A stretch of DNA of 64,000 bases, from positions 1,426,001 through 1,490,000 of the forward strand of contig NZ_CP121111.1 in NCBI RefSeq assembly GCF_029625335.1. The letters run 5' to 3'. A program made the position numbers and the translations under genes. The DNA comes from Flavobacterium nitratireducens. GTDB lineage: Bacteria; Bacteroidota; Bacteroidia; Flavobacteriales; Flavobacteriaceae. Below are positions 41,723-49,747 of the stretch, in pieces (positions within the stretch are counted from its first letter, which is position 1; every line of letters begins with the position of its first letter). The notes below the pieces were generated by a model. It was not told where the DNA came from. It worked only from the letters and a program-made list of their open reading frames with translations, and did no database searches.

Positions 41723-41911
41723 TTATAACAATACGTAGTTAGTCAGGATCATATCCGCCGCGGAGGATTACTAAGAAAAGCTTTCAAAAATGAGACCCTA
41801 TATCAGGTATTCAATCCTATTGAATTCCATATTACAAAAAATAAGCTTCACTCTTCCCTATTCTAAACTAAAAATTCTATTTTCGTAAATCATTACTTAA
41901 AATAGTTTAAA

Positions 41912-42901
41912 ATGACCTATCAACCAGCAACAAACCGATACGAAAATATGGAATACCGCCGATGTGGTAACTCTGGATTAAAATTATCAGCTTTTTCATT
42001 AGGACTTTGGCATAACTTCGGCTACAATTCTAATTTTGAAAACAGCCGTAATTTAATACAGACAGCTTTCGACAATGGAATAACCCATTTTGATTTGGCT
42101 AATAATTATGGTCCGCCGCCGGGTTCGGCAGAAGAATGTTTAGGTCGAATCTTGAAATTGGATTTTAAAAATTATCGTGACGAAATGATCATTTCGTCAA
42201 AAGCGGGTTACACCATGTGGGACGGTCCTTATGGCGATTGGGGTTCTAAAAAATACCTTGTTTCCAGTTTAGACCAAAGTTTAAAAAGGATGAAATTAGA
42301 CTATGTGGATATTTTTTATCATCATAGACCCGATCCTGAGACTCCTCTGGAAGAAACTATGGCAGCTTTGAATTTAATCGTTCAACAAGGAAAAGCCTTG
42401 TATGTAGGAATTTCAAATTACAAACCTGCCGAAGCTGAAAAAGCATTCAAAATACTAAAAGAAATGGGAACTCCTTGCCTGATTCATCAACCGAAATATT
42501 CGATGTTTGAGCGCTGGGTTGAGGATGGCCTTTTAGATTTATTAGGCAAAGAAAAAGTAGGTTGCATTCCGTTTTCGCCTTTGGCACAAGGATTATTAAC
42601 GGATAAATACGTAAACGGAATTCCAGCCGATTCCAGAGTAGCAACAAGTGGACAATTCTTAAAAGCCGACCATATTACGCCCGAAAGATTAGAAAAAATT
42701 GTAGCTTTAAATCAATTGGCTCAGCAAAGAGGTCAAAAATTAGCTCAAATGGCACTGGCATGGATTTTAAGAGATGAGCGAATTACATCGGTATTAATAG
42801 GCTCCAGTAAACCCGAACAAATTATCGATTCGATTAAAGCCTTAGACAATACCAACTTTAGCACAGAAGAATTAGACAAAATCAATTTGATTTTACAATA
42901 A
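41912..42901 (+). CDS. Aldo/keto reductase, YghZ/glyceraldehyde-3-phosphate reductase type
   Basis: A 329-residue NADPH-dependent AKR. The catalytic tetrad is complete: Asp61 and Tyr66 in FDLANNYGPPPGSAEE, Lys97 in SSKAGYTMWDGPYGDWGS, and His138 in FYHHRPDPETPLEE. The phosphate-binding end LIGSSKPEQI is present. The long GPYGDWGS loop and the GYTMWDG motif are typical of YghZ, which reduces L-glyceraldehyde 3-phosphate and methylglyoxal and helps detoxification. It is monocistronic and intact, lying between IS debris and tRNA-Trp, and followed by a terminator. Confidence 0.92.
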   Translation: MTYQPATNRYENMEYRRCGNSGLKLSAFSLGLWHNFGYNSNFENSRNLIQTAFDNGITHFDLANNYGPPPGSAEECLGRILKLDFKNYRDEMIISSKAGYTMWDGPYGDWGSKKYLVSSLDQSLKRMKLDYVDIFYHHRPDPETPLEETMAALNLIVQQGKALYVGISNYKPAEAEKAFKILKEMGTPCLIHQPKYSMFERWVEDGLLDLLGKEKVGCIPFSPLAQGLLTDKYVNGIPADSRVATSGQFLKADHITPERLEKIVALNQLAQQRGQKLAQMALAWILRDERITSVLIGSSKPEQIIDSIKALDNTNFSTEELDKINLILQ

Positions 42902-42906
42902 AAACC

Positions 42907-42948
42907 ATAAAGCCTTAGGATTTCTTAACTAAGGCTTTATTATTTTTG
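42907..42948 (+). terminator. Terminator of the aldo/keto reductase gene
   Basis: A 12-bp perfect stem ATAAAGCCTTAG/CTAAGGCTTTAT with a 10-base loop, then a T-rich tail. Confidence 0.85.
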
Positions 42949-43053
42949 AAAAACTTTTAAAACCAATTTACAGAGTAACAATAAGTTAAAAAAAGGAATC
43001 CATTTTTCTGCATTATAGCTATTCCAAGCATTAGTTATTTTCACAAATAAAAC

Positions 43054-43061
43054 TATATTTG
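43054..43061 (+). promoter_or_regulatory. Promoter -7 element for tRNA-Trp
   Basis: TATATTTG is an exact TAnnTTTG match, 39 bp upstream of the tRNA. It is the same octamer and spacing as for tRNA-Val. Confidence 0.6.
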
Positions 43062-43100
43062 CCCCACAAATAGCGGATTTCACTGCTATTTTTATTACTT

Positions 43101-43171
43101 ACGGGCGTAGTTCAAGGGTAGAATAGCGGTCTCCAAAACCGTTGATGGGGGTTCGAATCCCTCCGCCCGTG
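43101..43171 (+). tRNA. tRNA-Trp (anticodon CCA)
   Basis: A 71-nt cloverleaf with acceptor stem ACGGGCG/CGCCCGT, anticodon loop CTCCAAA (anticodon CCA), T-arm GGGGGTTCGAATCCCTC and discriminator G. The CCA end is not encoded. Confidence 0.95.
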
Positions 43172-43193
43172 CATGTACAAATTGTAATTCTAT

Positions 43194-43228
43194 AAAGCCA
43201 CAGGATTTTTATCTTGTGGCTTTTTTTA
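43194..43228. terminator. Terminator after tRNA-Trp
   Basis: Stem AAAGCCACA/TGTGGCTTT followed by T7. It overlaps the stop codon of the convergent esterase fragment. Confidence 0.8.
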
Positions 43229-43461
43229 TAGGGTCTTTAAAAAACAATTGAGATACTTCAACTGGATCATGGCTTAAAAACTTTTTCAAAAAACCATCAA
43301 TGTAACCAATGGTTGGTTCAAACCAAGGATTAAAAAGGCAAAACGAATGAGGCGAATTTTCGAATTCATGCACTTCTGAATAAATTCCATTAGTATTCAA
43401 AACCTTTAAATAATCATCTCTCCCAGCATGCATGCGAGCTACTAAACTATTAATAAATAAA
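43209..43461 (-). pseudogene. Alpha/beta hydrolase (esterase), 3' fragment cut by IS982c
   Basis: The last about 83 residues of a carboxylesterase-type hydrolase. The frame is open from the IS boundary: LFINSLVARMHAGRDDYLKVL, NTNGIYSEVHEFENSPHSFCLFNPW. This contains the late Asp (GRDDY) and His (SPHSFCLF) of an acetylxylan esterase/BD-FAE-like catalytic triad. The nucleophile part is missing. The sequence on the other side of IS982c does not continue it, so the 5' part was deleted or moved. An ATG at 43433 is internal. Confidence 0.75.
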
Positions 43462-44438
43462 ACCCGTAGTGCATTATTAAGTTAAATTAATTTTCAGATT
43501 ATTGATGTTTCTTCCAAAGACGAATTTGTTTAAATATTGTATAGTGGTTAATGTCGTTATTTTAGAAAGAATCCTTGTTTTAAATCCTTTAAAAGATTTA
43601 GCATAATTACGCCTAATCATAAACTGATTACACAATTGAGAGAATAAGGTTTCTATACGTTTTCTAAACTTTTTAAATTGATAAAACTGTGTTTTATAGT
43701 CTTTTTGATTCACCCGTTTCGGAGTTTCCAATTCGATATTTACCTCATTAAACAAATCAAGTTGGATGGTTTGAGAGAGGTATCCTCTATCTCCAAGCAA
43801 CACACAATCTGATAATTGCGATTTTATATCTTTTAGATAATGAATATCATGAACCGAAGCAGGAGTTAAATCAAAACTTTGAAAAACTCCTTCAATAGAA
43901 CATACAGCATGCAATTTGTATCCGTAATAGTGTAAATTTTGAGAGGCGCAAAATCCTTTATTTGGAAGGGCATAATCTTCTTCTTTACAAATTTTACTTC
44001 TTGAAGAACGAGCTATTTTGCAAACCTCTAAAGGCATACTATCAACCACAAAATAATTTTCAAATTCATTAAATTTTTCAACCATTTTCATTCTTATTTC
44101 TTCAATATGAAAAAACAACTGTCGTTTTCTTCTGTTATAAACAGTACGTTCGATTTTTGAACCAATATCAAGACCCTTTATTTCTCTAAAAAGCTGATGT
44201 TCAGAATCAATAGATTTAAATTCTGCCAAAATAATTAAGCTAATCAGTTCAATGTCAGATAATTTTGGTTTTATAGGTTTGAAATAAAAATTTTCTGTTT
44301 TTGTTAGTTTTCGTAATTCCGTAAGAATTAATTCGTAATTTGCCTCTAAGTTGCTCATAGCTGTAATTGACTGGTAATCATTACAATTTAACACTTTTTG
44401 GTGTTTTGAGCAACTTCTTTTTATAATGCACTACGGGT
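43462..44438. mobile_element. IS982-family element C, intact transposase
   Basis: 977 bp bounded by a perfect 16-bp inverted repeat ACCCGTAGTGCATTAT (43462-43477) / its complement (44423-44438). No clear target duplication: the left flank ends AATAAA and the right flank begins TAATATG. Confidence 0.88.
43477..44394 (-). CDS. IS982-family transposase C
   Basis: A 305-residue DDE transposase, complete in one frame. The catalytic Asp is in YFVVDSMPLEVCK, the second in LLGDRGYLS and the Glu in RKRIETLFSQL; the TPASVHDIHYLK motif is also present. Met13 (MSNLEANYEL) is the start used by most relatives, so the first 12 residues may not be translated. It is the only one of the four transposable elements in this half of the window whose gene is undamaged, and so is potentially mobile. 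The stop codon touches the left inverted repeat. Confidence 0.92.
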   Translation of the reverse strand: MLNCNDYQSITAMSNLEANYELILTELRKLTKTENFYFKPIKPKLSDIELISLIILAEFKSIDSEHQLFREIKGLDIGSKIERTVYNRRKRQLFFHIEEIRMKMVEKFNEFENYFVVDSMPLEVCKIARSSRSKICKEEDYALPNKGFCASQNLHYYGYKLHAVCSIEGVFQSFDLTPASVHDIHYLKDIKSQLSDCVLLGDRGYLSQTIQLDLFNEVNIELETPKRVNQKDYKTQFYQFKKFRKRIETLFSQLCNQFMIRRNYAKSFKGFKTRILSKITTLTTIQYLNKFVFGRNINNLKINLT

Positions 44439-44504
44439 TAATATGTATGACAATAATAATTTACATAATCCTATCTTAAATATAAAATCAAAACTAAAAT
44501 CAAA

Positions 44505-46433
44505 ATGATAAAAAGCAATGTCGACAAAGCAACTGGGTTTGAAAAAAGATTTGAAAACATTAACACCGTAGTTTTCGAAAATTCAAAAACAGCATCCGTA
44601 GCCGTTGCACAAGAAATTGCAGCATTAATCAGATTAAAACAAGAGCAAAATGAATCTTGTATTCTAGGATTAGCTACAGGTTCATCGCCAAAAGGTTTAT
44701 ACGCCGAGTTGGTAAGAATGCACAAAGAAGAAGGTTTAAGCTTTAAAAATGTGATTACTTTCAATTTGGACGAATATTATCCAATGCAACCGGATTCCAT
44801 CAATAGTTATGTTCGTTTTATGAAAGAACTGTTACTGGATCAAGTTGACATTTTACCTGAAAACTATCATATTCCTGACGGTACGCTTTCTAAAGAGGAA
44901 ATCCAAGAATATTGTGCCCAATATGAAGAAAAAATTGAAGCTCTAGGAGGTATCGATTTGCAAATATTAGGAATTGGAGGAAACGGACATATCGGATTCA
45001 ATGAATCAGGATCGTTACAAAATTCAAAAACAAGATTAGTAGCTCTAGATCATATCACCAGAGTTGCAGCAAGTAAGGATTTTTCAGGTTTAAGCAATAC
45101 CCCTAGAACAGCAATTACGCTTGGTGTAAAGAAAATTATGGAAGCCAAACAAGTAATCTTAATGGCTTGGGGTGAAGGAAAATCAAATATTATTAAAGTA
45201 GCCGTAGAAGGTCAAGTAACTAATTTAGTTCCTGCATCATTTTTACAAGAACATAATAATGCTGTATTTGTACTTGACCAAGAAGCATCATCAAAACTTA
45301 CTCGAATTAAAACTCCTTGGTTAGTAGAAAAAGTAACTTGGACAGATAAATTAATCCGAAAAGCCGTTTTAAGCTTAGCTCTACACCTAAACAAGCCCAT
45401 TTTAATGCTTACTGATGCCGATTACATCGAAAATGGAATGAGCGATTTATTAGCCGATTCAGGGCCTGCTTATGAAATTAATATCAAAATCTTCAATCAA
45501 TTACAAAATACAATTACAGGTTGGCCTGGAGGAAAACCAAATGCAGATGATACAAACCGTCCAGAAAGAGCCGAACCAGCCAAAAAGAGAGTACTGATTT
45601 TCAGTCCGCATCCAGATGATGATATCATCAGTATGGGGGGTACATTTATGCGATTACAAGAACAAGGACATGAAGTTCATGTTGCCTACCAAACTTCAGG
45701 AAACATAGCAGTTGCAGATAATGAAGCACTTCGTTTTGCAAACTTTGTAATTGATTACAATGAAAAATTTGGCATAAAAAGTACTGAAGCTGAAGAAATT
45801 TATGAAAAAGCTACTGCTTTCTTAAAAAACAAAAAAGATAGTGAAATTGACATACCGGAAGTTCGATACATTAAAGGTTTAATTCGAAAAGGAGAAGCAA
45901 GAGCAACTAGCTATTTTGTAGGCCTACCCGATAGTCAAATTCATTTCATGGAACTTCCATTTTATGAAACAGGTACTATTGAGAAAAAACCACTTGGTAA
46001 AGAAGATATCCAAATTACAATGGATCTTATTGAAAAGATCAAACCTCACCAAATATATGCCGCAGGAGACCTAGCTGATCCTCATGGAACACACAAAGTG
46101 TGCCTTGATGCTGTATTTGAAGCTGCAAAAAATTTAAAAGAAAAAGAATTCATGAACAACTGTTGGATTTGGCTCTATAGAGGTGCTTGGCAAGAATGGG
46201 GAATTGATGAAATTGAAATGGCAGTACCAATGAGTCCTGATCAAGTTTTAGCCAAAAGACATGGTATTTTTAAACATCAATCACAAAAAGACGGTGTAGT
46301 TTTCCAAGGAAGTGACGCTCGAGAATTCTGGCAAAGAGCTGAGGATAGAAATTGTGAAACAGCCCAATTGTACAACAAACTAGGATTAGCAACCTATGCT
46401 GCAATGGAAGCCTTTGTAAGGTGGAAATTCTAA
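44505..46433 (+). CDS. nagB: Glucosamine-6-phosphate deaminase fused to a PIG-L/LmbE deacetylase-like domain
   Basis: A 642-residue two-domain protein. Residues 1-290 are NagB, which converts GlcN-6-P to Fru-6-P and ammonia: ATGSSPKGLY (phosphate loop, 57-66), FNLDEYY (Asp89) and GIGGNGHIGFNESGS (His162). Residues about 360-642 are a LmbE/PIG-L zinc-deacetylase domain with HPDDD at 369-373 and DPHGTHKVC (metal His) further on. The fusion is the usual Bacteroidota form; the second domain's substrate is not established here and might be an N-acetyl amino sugar. It begins 66 bp after IS982c, so its original promoter region may have been replaced by the insertion. It is followed by a strong terminator. 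Confidence 0.94.
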   Translation: MIKSNVDKATGFEKRFENINTVVFENSKTASVAVAQEIAALIRLKQEQNESCILGLATGSSPKGLYAELVRMHKEEGLSFKNVITFNLDEYYPMQPDSINSYVRFMKELLLDQVDILPENYHIPDGTLSKEEIQEYCAQYEEKIEALGGIDLQILGIGGNGHIGFNESGSLQNSKTRLVALDHITRVAASKDFSGLSNTPRTAITLGVKKIMEAKQVILMAWGEGKSNIIKVAVEGQVTNLVPASFLQEHNNAVFVLDQEASSKLTRIKTPWLVEKVTWTDKLIRKAVLSLALHLNKPILMLTDADYIENGMSDLLADSGPAYEINIKIFNQLQNTITGWPGGKPNADDTNRPERAEPAKKRVLIFSPHPDDDIISMGGTFMRLQEQGHEVHVAYQTSGNIAVADNEALRFANFVIDYNEKFGIKSTEAEEIYEKATAFLKNKKDSEIDIPEVRYIKGLIRKGEARATSYFVGLPDSQIHFMELPFYETGTIEKKPLGKEDIQITMDLIEKIKPHQIYAAGDLADPHGTHKVCLDAVFEAAKNLKEKEFMNNCWIWLYRGAWQEWGIDEIEMAVPMSPDQVLAKRHGIFKHQSQKDGVVFQGSDAREFWQRAEDRNCETAQLYNKLGLATYAAMEAFVRWKF

Positions 46434-46459
46434 TTAAATTTCATATTTAAATTGTTTTT

Positions 46460-46494
46460 AAAAGCTGTTTGATTTTTTTCAAACAGCTTTTTAT
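46460..46494 (+). terminator. Terminator of nagB
   Basis: A 13-bp stem AAAAGCTGTTTGA/TCAAACAGCTTTT with a T6 loop and a T tail. Confidence 0.88.
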
Positions 46495-46554
46495 TTGAAA
46501 TCAACTGTAGATTAAGCTCGATAAATTAAATCCATCTACTACAAACAATTCTAC

Positions 46555-46588
46555 AAATAAAAAACCTGTGACGTTAATCACAGGTTTC
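46555..46588 (-). terminator. Terminator of the LRR gene (minus strand)
   Basis: Stem AAACCTGTGA/TCACAGGTTT with a 6-base loop. On the minus strand it is followed by T6. Confidence 0.85.
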
Positions 46589-46648
46589 CAAACACTAAAC
46601 GTATTATAAAACTAACTTAATAAAAAAACAATTTTCTAACCAAAAATA

Positions 46649-47506
46649 TTATTCTTCAGAAACTATAGGTCTTGTATCCACATCTACTACTACATTCATT
46701 AAATAAGCTACCCCTTGTTCATTAATCATAGTCATATTAAGGGTATCTAGCATAGCTAACTTTTGTGTAACTAAACCATTGAATTTATTATAAGAAATAT
46801 TCATTTCTTTCAAATTATTTAATTTTTCTATAGCCAATGGAACTTGACCTTGAAAGTTATTTTCAAACAAACTCAAATTAGTCAATTGAGTCAAATTAGC
46901 CACATCTGGACTCAATGTACCACTCAACTTATTACTATTTAATAAAACCGTTTTTAAAGACTTCATTTGATAAAAAGAAGCTGGAATGGTTCCTTCGATT
47001 TCATTATTAAAAACAGCAAACGTCTCTAAATTTTGTAAATCACCTAGATTAGTTGGTAAAACACCCGTTAATCTATTCATGTATAATTCTAACTTTTTCA
47101 AATTAGTCAAGTTACATAAAGAAGCTGGGATGGCTCCTGAAAAGCTATTAAATGACAAATCTAAAAGTTTAAGTTCTTTTAAATTACCTAACGAAGTTGG
47201 TATACTTCCTGCCAATTGATTTTTGTGTAAATTCAACTCTTGTAATTGAAACAAATTACCTAACTCAACTGGAAGTTGTCCATGCAAATTATTATCCTGT
47301 AAGTTTAAAGAAACTACTTTATCACCTACAACTTTCACTCCAGACCAAGTAGTCATCGGTTGGTTCAAATCCCATTTCGTTTTCCAATGTCCACCATCAG
47401 TTGCTTCATATAATTTAACCAAAATCTCTTTATCAGTTAGTGTTTCATTTGCAACCATTGTTATAGTCGACAGAAGAATCAAAAAAGAAGTAATTATATT
47501 TTTCAT
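46649..47506 (-). CDS. Secreted leucine-rich repeat protein
   Basis: A 285-residue exported protein: signal peptide MKNIITSFLILLSTITMVANE, then a capping segment (LYEATDGGHWKTKWDLNQPMTTWSGVKV) and about eight plant-type LRRs of 24 residues (LxxLxLxxNxLxGxIPxxLGNL), residues about 65-255. The cap WxxxxWxGV is the LRRNT-like motif of plant receptor-like LRRs, often seen in Bacteroidota. No T9SS C-terminal sorting domain and no membrane anchor is visible, so the location is probably periplasmic. It is monocistronic with its own terminator. The ligand is unknown. Confidence 0.88.
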   Translation of the reverse strand: MKNIITSFLILLSTITMVANETLTDKEILVKLYEATDGGHWKTKWDLNQPMTTWSGVKVVGDKVVSLNLQDNNLHGQLPVELGNLFQLQELNLHKNQLAGSIPTSLGNLKELKLLDLSFNSFSGAIPASLCNLTNLKKLELYMNRLTGVLPTNLGDLQNLETFAVFNNEIEGTIPASFYQMKSLKTVLLNSNKLSGTLSPDVANLTQLTNLSLFENNFQGQVPLAIEKLNNLKEMNISYNKFNGLVTQKLAMLDTLNMTMINEQGVAYLMNVVVDVDTRPIVSEE

Positions 47507-47629
47507 AAACTTTGATTTTATTTACACTGGTAAAAGTAATACAATTATCGATTAAAAACACAAAAAAACCGACAAAATGCACACTGTGGTTGTTTTTTAA
47601 TATAATAATCCTACAAGTTTTAAAACAAA

Positions 47630-47659
47630 TTGCTCAATGAATATATTTTTCTATATTTG
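47630..47659 (+). promoter_or_regulatory. Flavobacterium-type promoter of the DUF1761 gene
   Basis: TTG at 47630-47632 and TATATTTG at 47652-47659 with a 19-bp spacer fit the Bacteroidota TTG/TAnnTTTG consensus. It lies 28 bp before the ATG. Confidence 0.7.
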
Positions 47660-47686
47660 ATTCATTAACCTAAAAACCAAAACATT

Positions 47687-48172
47687 ATGGAATTTAATTT
47701 ATTAGCTCTTGTAACGGCTGCATTTTCAACTTTAATTGTTGGATTTATATGGTATAACCCAAAAGTGTTTGGATCAATTTGGATGCGGGAAGCTGGTTTA
47801 ACTGAAGAAAAAATGAAAGGAGCAAATATGCTTGCCATTTTTGGACTTTCAGTTTTCTTTGCCTTTTTAATTTCTTTAGTACTACAAAATTTAACTATTC
47901 ACCAAACAGGTGCTTTTGGTATGATAGGTGGCGGTGGTGCAAAAGACATTAAACCTTCCTATGCCGCTTTTATGGCCGATTATGGTACCGCTTTCAGAAC
48001 CTTCAAACACGGAGCATTACATGGTTTTTTAACAGGTCTTTTCTTTGCATTTCCTATGATAGCCATCAACTCACTATTTGAAAGAAAAAGCTGGAAATAT
48101 ACTTTTGTAAATGCAGGTTATTGGACCGTAAATTTTACAATTATGGGAGGGATTATTTGCGCTTGGCAATAA
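47687..48172 (+). CDS. DUF1761 integral membrane protein
   Basis: A 161-residue membrane protein with four predicted hydrophobic segments (about 5-23, 48-68, 108-128, 138-158). It starts MEFNLLALVTAAFSTLIVGFIWYNPKVFG and contains MREAGLTEEKM, both typical of DUF1761 proteins. The function of the family is unknown. A clear promoter precedes it and a terminator is shared with the convergent pterin dehydratase gene. Confidence 0.85.
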   Translation: MEFNLLALVTAAFSTLIVGFIWYNPKVFGSIWMREAGLTEEKMKGANMLAIFGLSVFFAFLISLVLQNLTIHQTGAFGMIGGGGAKDIKPSYAAFMADYGTAFRTFKHGALHGFLTGLFFAFPMIAINSLFERKSWKYTFVNAGYWTVNFTIMGGIICAWQ

Positions 48173-48179
48173 AAAAACG

Positions 48180-48216
48180 AACTCCTCTCCTACTATAACC
48201 AAGAGAGTAGTTTTTG
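48180..48216. terminator. Terminator between convergent genes
   Basis: Stem AACTCCTCTC/GAGAGTAGTT with one mismatch, then T5. Confidence 0.65.
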
Positions 48217-48218
48217 TT

Positions 48219-48500
48219 CTAAAACAATTTATCTATTGCTTTTGCTAAATCAAAATCTTTAAATGTAACCCCATTGGCATCATGTGTGGTTAACCGGACA
48301 GAAACCCTATTATAAATGTTGTGCAATTCAGGATGATGATTGTGCTTTTCTGCTAACATTCCTAATTGAACAATAAAGGCGAGCGCTTGATTAAAATCCT
48401 TGAATAAAAATTCTTTCTCTATTCCATCTTTAAAAAAGTTCCAATTATCTAATTCAGACAAAAGCGATTCGGCTGTTTTTTCGTTGTATGCACTCATCAA
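48219..48500 (-). CDS. 4a-hydroxytetrahydrobiopterin dehydratase (PCD/DCoH)
   Basis: A 93-residue small enzyme that dehydrates pterin-4a-carbinolamine to recycle the tetrahydropterin cofactor of aromatic amino acid hydroxylases. The family motif is seen in AEKHNHHPELHNIYNRV, and the C-terminal half HDANGVTFKDFDLAKAID is typical. It is full length and monocistronic, convergent with the DUF1761 gene and divergent from the FemAB-like gene. No phenylalanine hydroxylase is in the window. Confidence 0.93.
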   Translation of the reverse strand: MMSAYNEKTAESLLSELDNWNFFKDGIEKEFLFKDFNQALAFIVQLGMLAEKHNHHPELHNIYNRVSVRLTTHDANGVTFKDFDLAKAIDKLF

Positions 48501-48593
48501 TTATTTTTTTATTTAAAAGTATAAAAAAATACGAGTTTAATAATGCTATTATAGTTAAAATAGTACCTTAGTGTTCTAATACTTTTTCTAAAA

Positions 48594-49742
48594 TTGCAAT
48601 CAAAACTTTCATTTAAGATTTACACTACTGTTCAAAACGTTCCTGAGGATTGGAATCAATTGGCTAAGAAAAATATTTTTCTATCAAAAGAATATCTGCA
48701 AATCTTAGAAACAGCGGCGCCTCAAAACATGGATTGCTGTTTTATAGGTTTATTTCAGGAAAAGGAACTTATTGGGATATGTGTATCCCAGTTTCTTGAT
48801 TTGAGTCAAATTTCTTCTTTTGGTGAAAGAGATCATTGCCTACGTACAAAGATTAGAAATTTTGTTTTTAAACGTTTTGGTTCCAGAGTACTTATTCTAG
48901 GCAACAACATGCTAACAGGACAAAATGGAATCGCTTTTATTGAAAAAAAACAGAATAAATCGCTATTCAAACTATTAAAAGAAGTAGCAAACGCTTTAGA
49001 AAAGAAATATCAAAAAAAAGGAAAAAAACCTCATTTAACAATATTCAAAGATTTTTCAGAAACTGAAATTACAAACTTTAACCTTCCCGAATTCGATTCT
49101 TTTTATCGTTTTTCCACCCAACCCAATATGATTTTTAACATCAAACATTCCTGGGAAACATTTGATGATTATATTGCCGATAAAACCAAGAAATACCGAG
49201 ATCAATTCAAACGAGCCCGAAAAAAATCAGATTCCTTAGACAAACAAAAAATGAGTCTGACTGAAATTCAAAAGCATCAAACAGAAATTCATAATTTGTA
49301 TATGAATGTTGCTAAAAAAGCTGCTTTTAACACCTTTTATCTCGGTGAAAATCATTTTGAAATTTTCAAGAAAAACTTAAAAGATCATTTTTTATTCTAT
49401 GGCTATTTTGAAAATAATAAATTAATCGGATTCAACACTTTAATAAAAAATGGTAATGATATAGACACCTATTTCTTAGGATATGATGATAAGTACCAAA
49501 AAGAGAAAATGCTCTATCTCAACATGCTTTATGATATGATAGGCTACTCTATCAATAAAAAATACAAGCGAATTATTTTTGCAAGAACGGCTTTAGAAAT
49601 TAAAAGTTCTGTTGGCGCAAAAGCAGTTGACACTTTTGGATTAATCAAACATAATAATCCTATTTTGAATGCATTCGTTGCAAAAACATTCAAATATTTT
49701 GAACCTAAATTAGAATGGCAAGAGCGAAATCCTTTCAAATAA
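48594..49742 (+). CDS. GNAT/FemAB-like acyltransferase-fold protein
   Basis: A 382-residue protein. The C-terminal half (about 185-380) has the layout of FemAB/GNAT aminoacyl- or acyltransferases: DDYIADKTKKYRDQFKRARKK, an acceptor-binding region, then FLFYGYFENNKLIGFNTLI and DTYFLGYDDKYQKEKMLYLNMLYDMI. The N-terminal half may be a second, degenerate GNAT domain. The start is taken as TTG at 48594; the codons before it are not convincing and no ATG occurs until much later (Met71). Possible roles are peptidoglycan or lipid modification; the substrate is unknown. Confidence 0.7.
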   Translation: MQSKLSFKIYTTVQNVPEDWNQLAKKNIFLSKEYLQILETAAPQNMDCCFIGLFQEKELIGICVSQFLDLSQISSFGERDHCLRTKIRNFVFKRFGSRVLILGNNMLTGQNGIAFIEKKQNKSLFKLLKEVANALEKKYQKKGKKPHLTIFKDFSETEITNFNLPEFDSFYRFSTQPNMIFNIKHSWETFDDYIADKTKKYRDQFKRARKKSDSLDKQKMSLTEIQKHQTEIHNLYMNVAKKAAFNTFYLGENHFEIFKKNLKDHFLFYGYFENNKLIGFNTLIKNGNDIDTYFLGYDDKYQKEKMLYLNMLYDMIGYSINKKYKRIIFARTALEIKSSVGAKAVDTFGLIKHNNPILNAFVAKTFKYFEPKLEWQERNPFK

Positions 49743-49747
49743 CAAGC

